Assembly (NCBI GenBank): GCA_964645985.1
Contig: CAZYCC010000026.1
Location: 1 to 19,859, forward strand
Length of the DNA: 19,859 bases
Reading direction: 5' to 3'
From: CAZYCC01 sp964645985
GTDB lineage: Bacteria > Bacillota > Clostridia > Oscillospirales > CAG-272
The notes beneath the pieces are model-generated. The model made no database searches and was not told the DNA's origin. It saw only the letters and a program-made list of their open reading frames with translations. Below, in pieces: positions 1-7,974 of this stretch (position 1 is the first letter of the stretch; every line of letters begins with the position of its first letter). Made by a program: the position numbers and the translations under genes.

Positions 1-2
1 TG

Positions 3-1361
3 CCGTACCTCATGGCGGAAAAGCCGCAGCTAAAGGAGCAGTTCGAGGGGTTTACATATTACGACAATGTCCTCTCCTTCGGCGGGTCGACCAACTTTGC
101 CGTCCCCGCGATGATGGGCGGATACGAGTACACGCCGGTCGAGCTGAACCGCCGCGCGAGCGAGCCGCTCGTGGAAAAGCACAACGAGGCGCTGCGCGTG
201 ATGCCCAAAATCTTCGCCGACGCGGGCTACGATGTGATGGTGAGCGACCCGCCCTACGCCGGCTACCGCTGGATCCCCGATCTATCGGTTTTCGATGACA
301 TCCCGGGCGTGCGCACCGCCATCACCATCGGCAAATTCAGCGATCCTGAGGCGAAAAAGGCGACAATCGCCGGCAACGAGCGCAATTTCTTTCTCTTCTC
401 GCTCACCAAAAGCTCCCCGCTCTTCCTGCAAACAGCTCTCTACAACGGCGGGCGTTACCTCGCCGTCCTGCCGGAGGAGGACGAGGACTCGGGAGACGCC
501 GCGGCGGCAGCTCAACAGGTGACCGACGGCCCCTCGCGCGCGACCGGTGTCGTTCCCACCTTCGAGGACAACTTCCGCGTCCTGCAAAACCTCCCGGGTA
601 TCACCATCTCTAAAGACCGGGGCGACAAGAAGGGCAACTTTCTCTTCCTCTGCAACAACACGACCCACGAGGTGGCGCTCTTAAAGGAGCCGGAATACCT
701 GCCCGCCCCGCGCATTGACAACACTTCCTACGACGCGGCGAACACCTCCCGCTTCACGGTAGGCGGCAAGACGCTCCACGTCGATAATGAGCTGGAGATG
801 CGCCACTATCACGCCAATATGGCGGCGTTCCTGCAGCTCGGGCAGTGGTTTGATCGCCTGCGCGAGCAGGGTGTCTACGACAACACGCGCATTATTCTCG
901 TGTCCGACCACGGGCGGGGCTTGGGGCTTCTGCCCGAGTACAGCTATGGCGAGTCGCCCCTTGACTCGGAGAACACAGAGTGGTATTTCCCGCTTTTGAT
1001 GGTGAAGGACTTCGGCGCTCGCACCTCGTCTACCTCGCACGAATATATGACCAACGCCGATGTCCCGCTCCTCGCGATGAGGGGCCTCGTTGAGGACCCG
1101 GTCAACCCCTATACCGGGAAAGCTCTCACCGATAGAGAGAAGTTCGCCCATCCGCAGTATATCATCCGCTCGGATGAGTGGGATATTGCCGTGAACGGCG
1201 GGTTTACCTTCCTTCCTGCGCTGTGGGCGAGCGTTAATGGTAGCCCGCGCGAGCGCGAGAGCTGGACCTTCTACAAGGAGGAGACAGTCCTTGCGGAAAA
1301 CGCCCCGCCTGCCCCCGCTCCCCCGGATCCTCCACCCCCTCCCGCTCCGCCGAAACCGTAG
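3..1361 (+). CDS. Alkaline-phosphatase/sulfatase-fold envelope transferase, C-terminal part (5' truncated)
   Basis: The frame is open to the left window edge, so the ATG at 12 is probably internal and the N-terminus, where this type of protein usually carries membrane helices, is missing. Counting from that ATG, a Ser/Thr candidate nucleophile lies in FGGSTNF (residues 26-27), and the metal-binding motif VSDHGRG includes Asp299 and His300. These two motifs are typical of LTA-synthase-like and sulfatase-like enzymes that move or cleave phosphate or sulfate esters outside the membrane. An acidic, Ala-rich stretch at about 155-170 looks like a linker or insertion. The last ~20 residues are almost all Pro and Ala, ending in PPKP. 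The gene lies ahead of sugar-nucleotide genes, which suggests decoration of a surface polymer, for example with phosphoglycerol. The substrate is not evident. Fold assignment is fairly sure; the exact reaction is not. Confidence 0.72.
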   Translation, partial: PYLMAEKPQLKEQFEGFTYYDNVLSFGGSTNFAVPAMMGGYEYTPVELNRRASEPLVEKHNEALRVMPKIFADAGYDVMVSDPPYAGYRWIPDLSVFDDIPGVRTAITIGKFSDPEAKKATIAGNERNFFLFSLTKSSPLFLQTALYNGGRYLAVLPEEDEDSGDAAAAAQQVTDGPSRATGVVPTFEDNFRVLQNLPGITISKDRGDKKGNFLFLCNNTTHEVALLKEPEYLPAPRIDNTSYDAANTSRFTVGGKTLHVDNELEMRHYHANMAAFLQLGQWFDRLREQGVYDNTRIILVSDHGRGLGLLPEYSYGESPLDSENTEWYFPLLMVKDFGARTSSTSHEYMTNADVPLLAMRGLVEDPVNPYTGKALTDREKFAHPQYIIRSDEWDIAVNGGFTFLPALWASVNGSPRERESWTFYKEETVLAENAPPAPAPPDPPPPPAPPKP

Positions 1362-1407
1362 CCGCGCCCCGCGCGACTGCCGCGATTCCCCTTCCTTTGA
1401 GGTTCCT

Positions 1408-1767
1408 ATGACCACCGATGACACCACCCCGCGCGCGAGGATCACACAGACGGCGGGGCGCGATGAGCTCGGCTCCTTTGCGCCGGACTTTGCCCACATC
1501 AACGACGATATTCTCTTTGGCGAGGATTGGAACATCCCCGCGCTCGACCACAAGACCCGCTGCCTTGTGACGGTTGTCGCGCTCGTCTCCTCCGGCGTCA
1601 CCGACAGCTCGCTCGTCTTTCACCTAAAGAACTCCCGCGCCGCCGGTGTGTCGCGCGAGGAGATCGCCGCGACTCTGACCCATGTCGGCTTCTATGCCGG
1701 TTGGCCGAAGGCGTGGGCGGCTCTGCGCGCCGCGAAGAGCGTCTGGGGCGAGGGCGAGACGTCGTGA
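1408..1767 (+). CDS. Carboxymuconolactone decarboxylase (CMD)-family small protein
   Basis: This is a 119-residue protein. The ATG at 1408 was chosen because a TTGAGG ribosome binding site sits about 5 bases upstream; the longer open frame starting at 1237 runs back into the previous gene. The core resembles the helical CMD/AhpD fold, with a DHKTRCLVTVVAL helix, a segment GVTDSSLVFHLKNS and the characteristic ending GVSREEIAATLTHVGFYAGWPKAWAAL. It has a single Cys, so the CxxC peroxidase site of AhpD-type members is absent. Related small proteins are often annotated as decarboxylases with no proven activity. Its stop codon overlaps the next start (TGATG at 1765-1769), so it is co-translated with the acyltransferase. 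A job in glycan synthesis is not obvious and no reaction is claimed. Confidence 0.75.
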   Translation: MTTDDTTPRARITQTAGRDELGSFAPDFAHINDDILFGEDWNIPALDHKTRCLVTVVALVSSGVTDSSLVFHLKNSRAAGVSREEIAATLTHVGFYAGWPKAWAALRAAKSVWGEGETS

Positions 1768-2813
1768 TGCCCACGAGCGAGCGCGAGGGCCGCATCGCAT
1801 GGATCGATGTCGCAAAGGGCTATGCGATGCTCTGCGTCATCGCGGCGCATATCGGCGCGGGAGGCCTCGGCACCTTGATGTATACCTTTCATCTGCCGAT
1901 TTTCTTCTTCCTTTCGGGGTTTCTCTTCCGCGCCGACCGCCCTTTCCCGCAGTTTCTGCGCCGCAAGGCAAAGACGATGCTCCTTCCTTATTTCGCGCTC
2001 GGCGGGGTGGTTCTTCTCTTCTTTTGTCTGCAAGATACCGCCGCGGCGCTGAGGGCGGGCGCGGGGGGAGGTGGGGCGTTTCTCGCTTCGCTGCTGAAAA
2101 ACCTCGCGGGAATGCTCGTGCAGCGGCGGTGGGGGACGATTTGGTTCCTCGGCGCGCTCTTCCTGCAAAACCTGCTTTTCTTTCCGATTGTCCGCCTTGC
2201 AAAGACCCCGGCGCGCGTCGCGCTCTGCGGCGGCGCGGTGACGATTTTGGGATTACTCGAAGACTACTTTTTTGACGCGCGCCTGCCTTGGAACGCCGAT
2301 GTCGCGATGACCGCCGCGGTCTTCTTCGGCGTGGGATATTTCATCCACGCAAAGTATGAGCGCATTCGCGCCGCTCTATCGTCCCGGCGCGCGACTTTGC
2401 TTTTCCTCGCGCTCGGCGTGATCGATGTTGTCTGCCTCTATCTCTCGCTCAAACTGACAGGCACGGCGATCGAGTTTTCCCGCACACAGTACGGCTTCCC
2501 GCCGCTTGCCTACCTCTCGTCCTTCGCGGGAGTCTTCTGCCTCGTTCTCTTCTCTCACCGATTCACCCCGCGCGCGGTGCGCTATGTCGGGCGAAATAGC
2601 CTGCTCTATTTCGCTTGGCACCAAAACATCGCGATCCCGCTCGCCGCGTCGCTGCTCTCCCTTCTCGGGATGGGGCGCTACGATGTCGCGAGCGGCTTCT
2701 CGCTCGGCATCGTCGCCTATCGCGCGCTGCAATTCGCTCTCGTCCTCGCGATGTGCACGCTCGCAAATGAACTTCTCACGCGCACCCGCGCCCGCGTCCT
2801 CCTCGGGCGATGA
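1767..2813 (+). CDS. Membrane O-acyltransferase (acyltransferase 3 family)
   Basis: This is a 348-residue, strongly hydrophobic protein with about ten predicted membrane segments. The start at 1767 overlaps the preceding stop (TGATG); the longer open frame from 1527 is out of register with the CMD gene and would be an artefact. The N-terminus shows the family signature: R9, D14, K17-G18 and His28, followed by the FHLPIFFFLSGFLFR segment at about 41-55. A further conserved-looking segment, YVGRNSLLYFAWHQNIAIPL, lies near the C-terminus. Members such as OafA- and WecH-type enzymes move acetyl or succinyl groups onto extracytoplasmic sugars. Here it most likely O-acylates the surface glycan made by this locus. 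The acyl donor and acceptor cannot be read from sequence. Its stop overlaps an ATG at 2810 in the next frame. Confidence 0.85.
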   Translation: MPTSEREGRIAWIDVAKGYAMLCVIAAHIGAGGLGTLMYTFHLPIFFFLSGFLFRADRPFPQFLRRKAKTMLLPYFALGGVVLLFFCLQDTAAALRAGAGGGGAFLASLLKNLAGMLVQRRWGTIWFLGALFLQNLLFFPIVRLAKTPARVALCGGAVTILGLLEDYFFDARLPWNADVAMTAAVFFGVGYFIHAKYERIRAALSSRRATLLFLALGVIDVVCLYLSLKLTGTAIEFSRTQYGFPPLAYLSSFAGVFCLVLFSHRFTPRAVRYVGRNSLLYFAWHQNIAIPLAASLLSLLGMGRYDVASGFSLGIVAYRALQFALVLAMCTLANELLTRTRARVLLGR

Positions 2814-2842
2814 CGCGCGCGGCATTCCCCCTTCTTTTTCCT

Positions 2843-4192
2843 ATGCCCCTGCACACCATGGATGATGTCGCGGCGTTTCTGCGAGCGCGCGAGGAGTCGC
2901 GCGTAGAGATTCGCCCCATTTCCCTTGAGCAATGTTCTCCGTGGCACTACGATGCCGCGCGAGGCGAAATCCGCCGCCCGGATGGCGCCTTTTTCCGCGT
3001 CGCAGGCTTTGAAACGACCACCCCCGCCGGGAAGTCGTTATCCCCCATCCTCCTGCAGGAGGAGATCGGCTACCTCGGAATTCTCTGCAAGACGATCGCC
3101 GGAGAGCGGCATTATCTCCTGCAAGCGAAAATAGAGCCGGGCAACCGCCGCGCGGTGCAGCTCTCTCCAACAATTCAGGCAACCAAATCGAATTTCACCC
3201 GCGCTCATGGCGGGAAGGAACCACCCTTTCTCGACTATTTTAGGCGTCCCGCCGCGCACGGCGCGCGCGTTCTTTCGGATACGCTCGGCTCCGAGCAGAA
3301 CTCGCGCTATCTCGCCAAGCGCAACCGCAACCTCGTTGTAGAGCTGCCGCCCGATGACGACACGCCCCTGCCGCCCTCGCACATTCCGCTCACCCTCCCG
3401 CAGATAAAGGCGCTTTGCCGCGTGCCGAATCTCATCAATGCCGACACGCGCACAGTTCTCTCGACCCTGCCCGTCTGGGAGGAGGAGTACACCGCGCAGA
3501 TGCGCGACCCCGCCCTGCGCGCCTCGGCGACGGTTTCCCCCGAGGAGGAGATCGCGCAAGTACTTTCTTACTTTAACGATTACAAAATGTACGACGAGAC
3601 GACCCGCCGCGTCGTCCCGCTCAAAACTCTGCCCGACTGGGAAATGCGCGGCGACGCGCTCGTCTGCCGCCGCCCCGCCCCCTTCCGCATCGTCTTTCGC
3701 GAGATCGCCATCGAGGGGCGGGAGGTCGCCTGCTGGCGTCAGCCCCTGCTTGAGCCGCTCGCAGAGGGAACGCACGCGCTCGCGACGCGCGTGAAAAACG
3801 GGCGGCGCGAGTTCCTCGTGCGCGCGACCCCCGAGAGAGGCTGCCTTGACAAGCTCGAGCTCGGCCCGACCCTCCTGTGCGAGCCTTCCCCCGGGCAGGT
3901 AAGGCCCCCCGAAAACGACGTGGAGCGGGTTATCAGCCAAAAAACCGCGGGGGGGGGTTTTTGGTTCGACACCCTTCTCTCGGAGGAGGGCGGGCGATTT
4001 TTGCACGAGCAAAATCGCGCGCTCATCCTCGACGCGGACGGCGCCCTCGATGACGAGCGAGAGTTGCCGCCCGGTTACTTCTGGCTCGGCCTGCGCGCCC
4101 TCGCGACGCTCGCGCGCCTGCCGCACACGGTAAATATCCAGCTGCGCAGCCTGCTCGCCGTGCTGCCGTGGGAGGAGGCGCCGCATGACTGA
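2843..4192 (+). CDS. NDP-hexose 2,3-dehydratase (EvaA/TylX family)
   Basis: The predicted enzyme removes water across C2-C3 of dTDP-4-keto-6-deoxyglucose, the first step towards 2-deoxygenation. It has 449 residues, the usual family length, built as two tandem ~220-residue halves. The first half has DGAFFRVAGFET (48-59), LLQEEIGYLGIL (70-81) and the hallmark VQLSPTIQATKSNFTRAHGG (105-124). The second repeats the layout with SPEEEIAQVLSYFND, CWRQPLLEP and LELGPTLLCEPSPG. An ARSLLAVLPW-like motif (LRSLLAVLPWEE) closes the protein, mirroring TVLSTLPVWEE in the first half. An ATG at 2810 overlaps the acyltransferase stop and is an alternative start. The 2843 ATG is preferred because MDDVAAFL then begins the normal family N-terminus. 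Neither start has a clear Shine-Dalgarno. It overlaps the next gene by 8 bases. Recognition of the family is confident; the nucleotide carrier is inferred from rmlAB. Confidence 0.88.
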   Translation: MPLHTMDDVAAFLRAREESRVEIRPISLEQCSPWHYDAARGEIRRPDGAFFRVAGFETTTPAGKSLSPILLQEEIGYLGILCKTIAGERHYLLQAKIEPGNRRAVQLSPTIQATKSNFTRAHGGKEPPFLDYFRRPAAHGARVLSDTLGSEQNSRYLAKRNRNLVVELPPDDDTPLPPSHIPLTLPQIKALCRVPNLINADTRTVLSTLPVWEEEYTAQMRDPALRASATVSPEEEIAQVLSYFNDYKMYDETTRRVVPLKTLPDWEMRGDALVCRRPAPFRIVFREIAIEGREVACWRQPLLEPLAEGTHALATRVKNGRREFLVRATPERGCLDKLELGPTLLCEPSPGQVRPPENDVERVISQKTAGGGFWFDTLLSEEGGRFLHEQNRALILDADGALDDERELPPGYFWLGLRALATLARLPHTVNIQLRSLLAVLPWEEAPHD

Positions 4193-5213
4193 GCCGCTTC
4201 GCATCGGCATCCTCTGCCCCTCGGATATTGCCTCGCGGCGATTCCTTCCCGCGCTTGAAAAATGCCCGCGCGCGACATTCGCCGGTATCGCCTGCGCCGC
4301 GGCGAACGAGTGGTATGGCGAGCCCACGCCCGAGCTTCTTTCGCGCGAGCGCGAGAGGGCGTGCGCGACGGCGCAGCCCTACGGCGCGCGCGTCTATAAT
4401 AGCTACGACGCGCTGCTCTCCTCCCCGGACCTTGACGCGGTCTATCTGCCGATGCCGCCCGCGCTGCACGCCCGCTTTGCGCAAATTGCCCTCTTGCACG
4501 GCAAACATGTTTTTCTCGAGAAGCCCGCGACGACGAGCGCCGCCGATACCTTGCGCCTCGTTTCGATCGCGCGCGAGAGGGGTCTTGCCCTGCGGGAGAA
4601 CTACCACTTCCTCCTGCACCGCCAAATCGGGCAGATCGAGCATCTGCTCGCCGACGGGGCGGTCGGGCAGATCCGCCTGCATCGCCTCTCCTTCGGCTTC
4701 CCGCACCGCGGGGCGCAGGATTTTCGCTACGACCCAGCTCTTGGCGGCGGAGCCCTCCTCGATTGCGGCGGATACCCGCTCGCGCTCGCCGCGCACATCC
4801 TCGGGGAGAGCGCGCACGTCGATGCGGCAACTCTTTCCTCGCCCCCCGGCTGCGCTGTAGATCTATACGGCAGCGCGACACTGCACGCGCCGGGCGCGCC
4901 CGCTCCCGTGCAGATCTCCTTCGGGATGGACTGCGCCTACCGCTGCTCTTGGGAGATCTGGGGCAGCCGCGGCATTCTCACCTGCGCGCGCGTCTTCACC
5001 TCGCCCGCAGACCTTGCCCCTCCCGCGACCCTCACGATAGACGGCGAGACGAGCGATCTCTCCTTTTTCCCGGACGACGGGTTTCTGCGATCGCTTGAGG
5101 CGTTCTGCGACGATGTCGCCGACCCCGCCGCGCGTGAGCGCGAGTATACCTCTCTCCTGCGCCAAGCCTCCCTTGTCGATTCGCTGCGCGCCGCCGCGCA
5201 AGCCGCTACCTGA
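4185..5213 (+). CDS. Gfo/Idh/MocA-family NDP-sugar 3-ketoreductase
   Basis: This is a 342-residue NAD(P)-dependent oxidoreductase. The N-terminal nucleotide-binding segment is RIGILCPSDIASRRFLPAL (6-24), followed by the family signature EKP at 112-114. A mid-protein motif DPALGGGALLDCGGYPL (183-199) closely resembles the one in the C3-ketoreductases of antibiotic deoxysugar pathways (TylC1/KijD10 type). Those enzymes reduce the 3-keto sugar left by a 2,3-dehydratase, giving a 2,6-dideoxy-4-keto product. The ATG at 4185 follows a strong GGAGGAGG binding site and overlaps the end of the 2,3-dehydratase gene. That tight coupling supports consecutive steps. Other Gfo/Idh/MocA reactions are possible, but this neighbour makes 3-ketoreduction the best guess. 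Whether C3 becomes equatorial or axial cannot be told. Confidence 0.85.
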   Translation: MTEPLRIGILCPSDIASRRFLPALEKCPRATFAGIACAAANEWYGEPTPELLSRERERACATAQPYGARVYNSYDALLSSPDLDAVYLPMPPALHARFAQIALLHGKHVFLEKPATTSAADTLRLVSIARERGLALRENYHFLLHRQIGQIEHLLADGAVGQIRLHRLSFGFPHRGAQDFRYDPALGGGALLDCGGYPLALAAHILGESAHVDAATLSSPPGCAVDLYGSATLHAPGAPAPVQISFGMDCAYRCSWEIWGSRGILTCARVFTSPADLAPPATLTIDGETSDLSFFPDDGFLRSLEAFCDDVADPAAREREYTSLLRQASLVDSLRAAAQAAT

Positions 5214-5273
5214 CCGCGCCCCGCTCTCATCGCGAGCGACCTTGCTCATCGTTCTGTTTTTTGAGGTAATCCT

Positions 5274-5843
5274 ATGGCGGAAATCCAAATCACCCCCTTC
5301 GCCGCGCTTCCCGAGGTGCTGCTCCTGCACCCGACCTACTTTGAGGATCACCGCGGCTACTACTGCGAGGTTTACTCAAAGCGCACGCTCGCGCAGTATG
5401 GGCTCACGCCCGAATTTGTGCAGGATAACCACTCCTATTCGGCAAAAAAGGGCACCATCCGCGGCATTCATTTCCAGAATAACCCCGCCCCGCAGCTCAA
5501 ACTCGTGCGCTGCACGCGCGGCGTGGTGCGCGACTTCGCCGTCGATCTGCGGCGCGGCTCGCCGACCTTCGGCAAATGGGTGGATACCCTGCTCTCAGAA
5601 GAAAACCGCAATCAAATCTGGATCCCGCGCGGTTTCGGCCACGCCTTCGTCGCCCTGACAGACGACTGCGAGGTTCTCTACAAGGTCGATAACCTCTACG
5701 AGCCGGTGCTCGACCGCACCATCGCCTATAACGACCCGGCAATAGGCATTGACTGGGGCGTTACAGACCCCATCCTTTCGGCAAAGGACAAGACAGCGCC
5801 GACCCTCGCCGAGAGCGATGTGAACTTTGTCTACGAGAAGTAA
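5274..5843 (+). CDS. rfbC: dTDP-4-dehydrorhamnose 3,5-epimerase family protein (RmlC-like)
   Basis: This is a 189-residue cupin of the RmlC family. The start at 5274 has a GAGGT site at 5263-5267. Recognisable features are EDHRGYYCEVYSK (24-36), FVQDNHSYSAKKGTIRGIHFQ (48-68) with catalytic His66, the VRDFAVDLRRGSPTFGKW strand pair, WIPRGFGHAFVAL and the LYKVDNLYEP segment carrying the active-site Tyr. In rhamnose synthesis the enzyme epimerises both C3 and C5 of dTDP-4-keto-6-deoxyglucose. In 2,6-dideoxysugar pathways family members often act only at C5 and give L-configured sugars. Given the upstream 2,3-dehydratase and 3-ketoreductase, a C5 epimerase role is plausible. No rmlD-type rhamnose reductase was recognised in the window, which argues against simple rhamnose synthesis, although the SDR genes could replace it. 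Confidence 0.9.
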   Translation: MAEIQITPFAALPEVLLLHPTYFEDHRGYYCEVYSKRTLAQYGLTPEFVQDNHSYSAKKGTIRGIHFQNNPAPQLKLVRCTRGVVRDFAVDLRRGSPTFGKWVDTLLSEENRNQIWIPRGFGHAFVALTDDCEVLYKVDNLYEPVLDRTIAYNDPAIGIDWGVTDPILSAKDKTAPTLAESDVNFVYEK

Positions 5844-5870
5844 CCCCACTCGCTTTCCTATGGAGGTTTT

Positions 5871-6833
5871 ATGACCACCGCCATTGTCACCGGGGCGGGC
5901 GGCTTCGTCGGCGGCGCGCTGACGAGGCTGCTGCTCTCGCGCGGCGTCGCCGTCACCGGCGTCGATATATCAAAGAGCGCGCTCGCACCCTTCGCCGCAG
6001 AGCGCGCCTTCACCCCTGTCCTTTGCGACTTCACGCATTATGACACCCTCGCCGAGCGCCTTCCGCGCGGCGCGGATGTCTTTTTCCACGTCGCATGGAA
6101 AGGGTCGCTCGGCGCCTCCGCCCCGCGCAACTACCGCGTGCAGTTCGAGAACGCTCTCGCCTCCTGCGACGCGCTCGCCGCCGCCGAGCGCGCGGGCTGC
6201 CGCCGTTTTGTCTTCACCGGTACCGCGAACGAGTACGAAATGGAGACGCTTCTATCGCAGGAGACAATAACCCCGCGCTACGGGTATATTTATTCCGCGA
6301 CGAAACAGGCGAGCGAGGCGGTTTGCAAGACGCTCTCTTACCACGGAAGTATCGAGTATGTCGCGGGGCGCCTTGCGATGGTTTACGGGGAGCGCAACCC
6401 CGCGCCGACCCTTCCCATGGCGGTACTCCGCGCGCTCGTGCGCGGGGAGCCGCCCCGCCTCATCTCGGGCGAGAACCTGCCCTACGATATGATCTATGTC
6501 GAGGACGCGGCGAGGGGCCTTCTCGCCGTCGCCGAGCGCGGCAAGAACGGCAAGAGCTACTATGTCGGGCACGCCTCCCCCCGCCCCTTCCGCGAGCTTA
6601 TCACGCGGATGCGTGACGCGGTCAATCCCTCCTGCGACCTGCTTTTCGGCACCTACCCGGACACCCCCTCCGCCATCGACTACGACCGCATCGACCTCGA
6701 CGCCCTGCGGCGCGACACGGGCTTTGTCTGCGAGGCGGACTTCGAGATGAGCGTGCGCGCGACTGCCGACTGGCTGCGCGCAGAGATAGCGCGCGAGGAC
6801 ACCGCCGCTCCCCCCGCCCCGACGGCGGAAAAC
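5871..6833 (+). CDS. Short-chain (extended SDR) NDP-sugar epimerase/4-ketoreductase, 3' end lost in gap
   Basis: A GGAGG binding site precedes the ATG. Up to the run of Ns, 321 residues are readable. The NAD-binding motif is TGAGGFVGG (7-15), the catalytic pair is Tyr141/Lys145 in YSATK, and a Thr-rich FTGTANEYE at 114-122 supplies the third catalytic position. The C-terminal part (YVEDAARGLLAVAERGKNGK and later IDLDALRRDTGF) is like the family found in dTDP- and CDP-deoxysugar clusters, where members epimerise or reduce C4. The fold is essentially complete before the gap: the ATADWLRAE helix aligns with the end of its downstream paralogue, and only a Pro/Ala tail follows. The true stop is not visible. 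Reading through the Ns gives a nonsense proline-rich tail to 6947 that should not be trusted. Specific substrate is unknown. Confidence 0.82.
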
Positions 6834-6843
6834 NNNNNNNNNN
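6834..6843. other. Assembly gap (10 Ns)
   Basis: Ten unknown bases sit directly after the SDR gene. Sequence to the right resumes in a different frame and resembles an internal part of the same gene (6522-6596), so the real gap length is probably not 10 and up to several hundred bases may be absent. Confidence 0.95.
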
Positions 6844-7008
6844 CTTGCCGTCGCCGCGCGCGGCAAGAACGGCAACAGCTACTATGGCGCGCACCCATCC
6901 CCCCGCCCCCCCCGCCACAGCCTTTCCGGCCGAACGGGACGACATAGCGCCGCGCGGCGCGACTTGCACCGCGCCCGCCTCTCCCTGCGAGAGGGGGTGA
7001 GGGAATGA
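6844..7008 (+). pseudogene. C-terminal fragment of a third SDR epimerase, eroded or misassembled
   Basis: In the frame starting with CTT at 6844 the sequence reads LAVAARGKNGNSYYGAHPSPRP, matching LAVAERGKNGKSYYVGHASPRP of the SDR gene upstream. By eye 64 of 75 bases match 6522-6596. After that the match breaks off. About 35 residues of the normal C-terminus seem shortened to a dozen, then AARRDLHRARLSLREGVRE resembles the ALHADTGYSPALSFREAVL end of the downstream paralogue. The frame stops at TGA 7006-7008 in an ATGA overlap with the next start, as a true coupled gene would. Its 5' part is in the gap or missing. Most mismatches change to C, so error-rich contig-end sequence is an alternative to a decaying duplicate. 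Confidence 0.55.
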
Positions 7009-7946
7009 GCAAACCCGCGCTCATCACCGGGGCGGGCGGCTTCATCGGGCGTGCCCTCGTGCGCGAGCTCGCCCCCGACACGCCGGTCATCGCCATCGCC
7101 TTGGGTGAGAGGGACCGCGAACTTCTCGCCCGCTACTGCCCCGCGAGCGGCGTGACGGTCGTCACGGGAGATCTCACGCGCCCGGACGAGCTCGCCGCGG
7201 CGATAAGGGACCTTCCCGCCGCGCGGGAGGGAGTCGGCACGGTCTATCACCTCGCGTGGCGGGGGCTTGTCTCCTCCGCCTACCGCGACCTTGACCTTCA
7301 GGCGTCCAACATTCCGCTCTCGCTCGGCGCGGCAAAGATCGCCCTCGCCCTTCGCGCCGAAAAATTCGTCTTCGTCGGAACACATCAGGAGTATGAGGTC
7401 GCCCCCTGCAAGGCTGACGGGAGCATTCAGCCGTATGGGTACTACGGCGCGGCGAAGCGCGCGGCGCGCATTCTCCTCCACGGTGCCCTGCGCGATGAGA
7501 TGGCGTTCAACGCAACGACCTTCTTTCATGTTTTCGGCGAGGGGGATTTCTCTGGCCGCACCTCCAACATCTTCATCGGCAAGCTGCTGCGCGGGGAGCC
7601 GCTCTCGCTCGTCCCCGGAAACAACCTCTACGATTGGATCTACGTTTCCGACGCGGCAAGAGGTCTGCGCGCGGTCGGTGAGCAAGGGCAAAACGGCAAG
7701 CAGTACCATATCGGCAACCCCACTCCCCGCCCTTTCCGCGAAATTATCACCGAGCTGCGCGACATCCTCTGCCCGAGCGCAGATCTTCTTTTCGGCGCCT
7801 ACCCCGACCCCGGCAATTACACCGACCTCTCGCAGCTCGACTTCGAGGCTCTGCACGCCGACACCGGATATTCGCCTGCCCTCTCCTTCCGCGAGGCTGT
7901 TCTGCGCGCCGCCGATTGGGCGCGATCGCGAACCGCGAAGGAATAA
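7005..7946 (+). CDS. Short-chain (extended SDR) NDP-sugar epimerase/4-ketoreductase, second copy
   Basis: This is a complete 313-residue paralogue of the SDR gene at 5871. It has TGAGGFIGRAL (8-18) for NAD(P) binding, the catalytic Tyr147/Lys151 in YGAAK, and FVGTHQEYE in place of FTGTANEYE. The C-terminal blocks GQNGKQYHIGNPTPRPFREI and LFGAYPD run parallel to the other copy. A GAGGGGGTGAGGG purine stretch lies just upstream and the start forms ATGA with the preceding stop. The pair could act one after the other (C4 reduction and an epimerisation) or make two different sugars. No rmlD-like gene was recognised, so one of the two may be the final 4-ketoreductase of the deoxysugar route. The reaction cannot be fixed from sequence. 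Confidence 0.85.
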   Translation: MSKPALITGAGGFIGRALVRELAPDTPVIAIALGERDRELLARYCPASGVTVVTGDLTRPDELAAAIRDLPAAREGVGTVYHLAWRGLVSSAYRDLDLQASNIPLSLGAAKIALALRAEKFVFVGTHQEYEVAPCKADGSIQPYGYYGAAKRAARILLHGALRDEMAFNATTFFHVFGEGDFSGRTSNIFIGKLLRGEPLSLVPGNNLYDWIYVSDAARGLRAVGEQGQNGKQYHIGNPTPRPFREIITELRDILCPSADLLFGAYPDPGNYTDLSQLDFEALHADTGYSPALSFREAVLRAADWARSRTAKE

Positions 7947-7974
7947 CTCCCCCTCCCTTCCTCCCCCATCGCCT

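Noticed and set aside
3038..4327. Long - strand open frame of 429 codons
   Set aside because: It is antisense to the 2,3-dehydratase, whose motifs are clear; composition-driven shadow.
5240..5272. Possible promoter upstream of rfbC (TTGCTC-like box)
   Set aside because: No acceptable -10 at the right spacing, and the region overlaps the ribosome binding site.
5274..5843. RmlC plus RmlAB read as a plain rhamnose operon
   Set aside because: No rmlD-type gene was recognised and the 2,3-dehydratase/3-ketoreductase pair points to a 2-deoxygenated product; rhamnose as a side product is still possible.
6844..6947. Continuation of the SDR gene through the Ns to a stop at 6947
   Set aside because: The tail is a run of Pro and Arg in a frame different from the one showing homology (6844-7008); the gap length is arbitrary.
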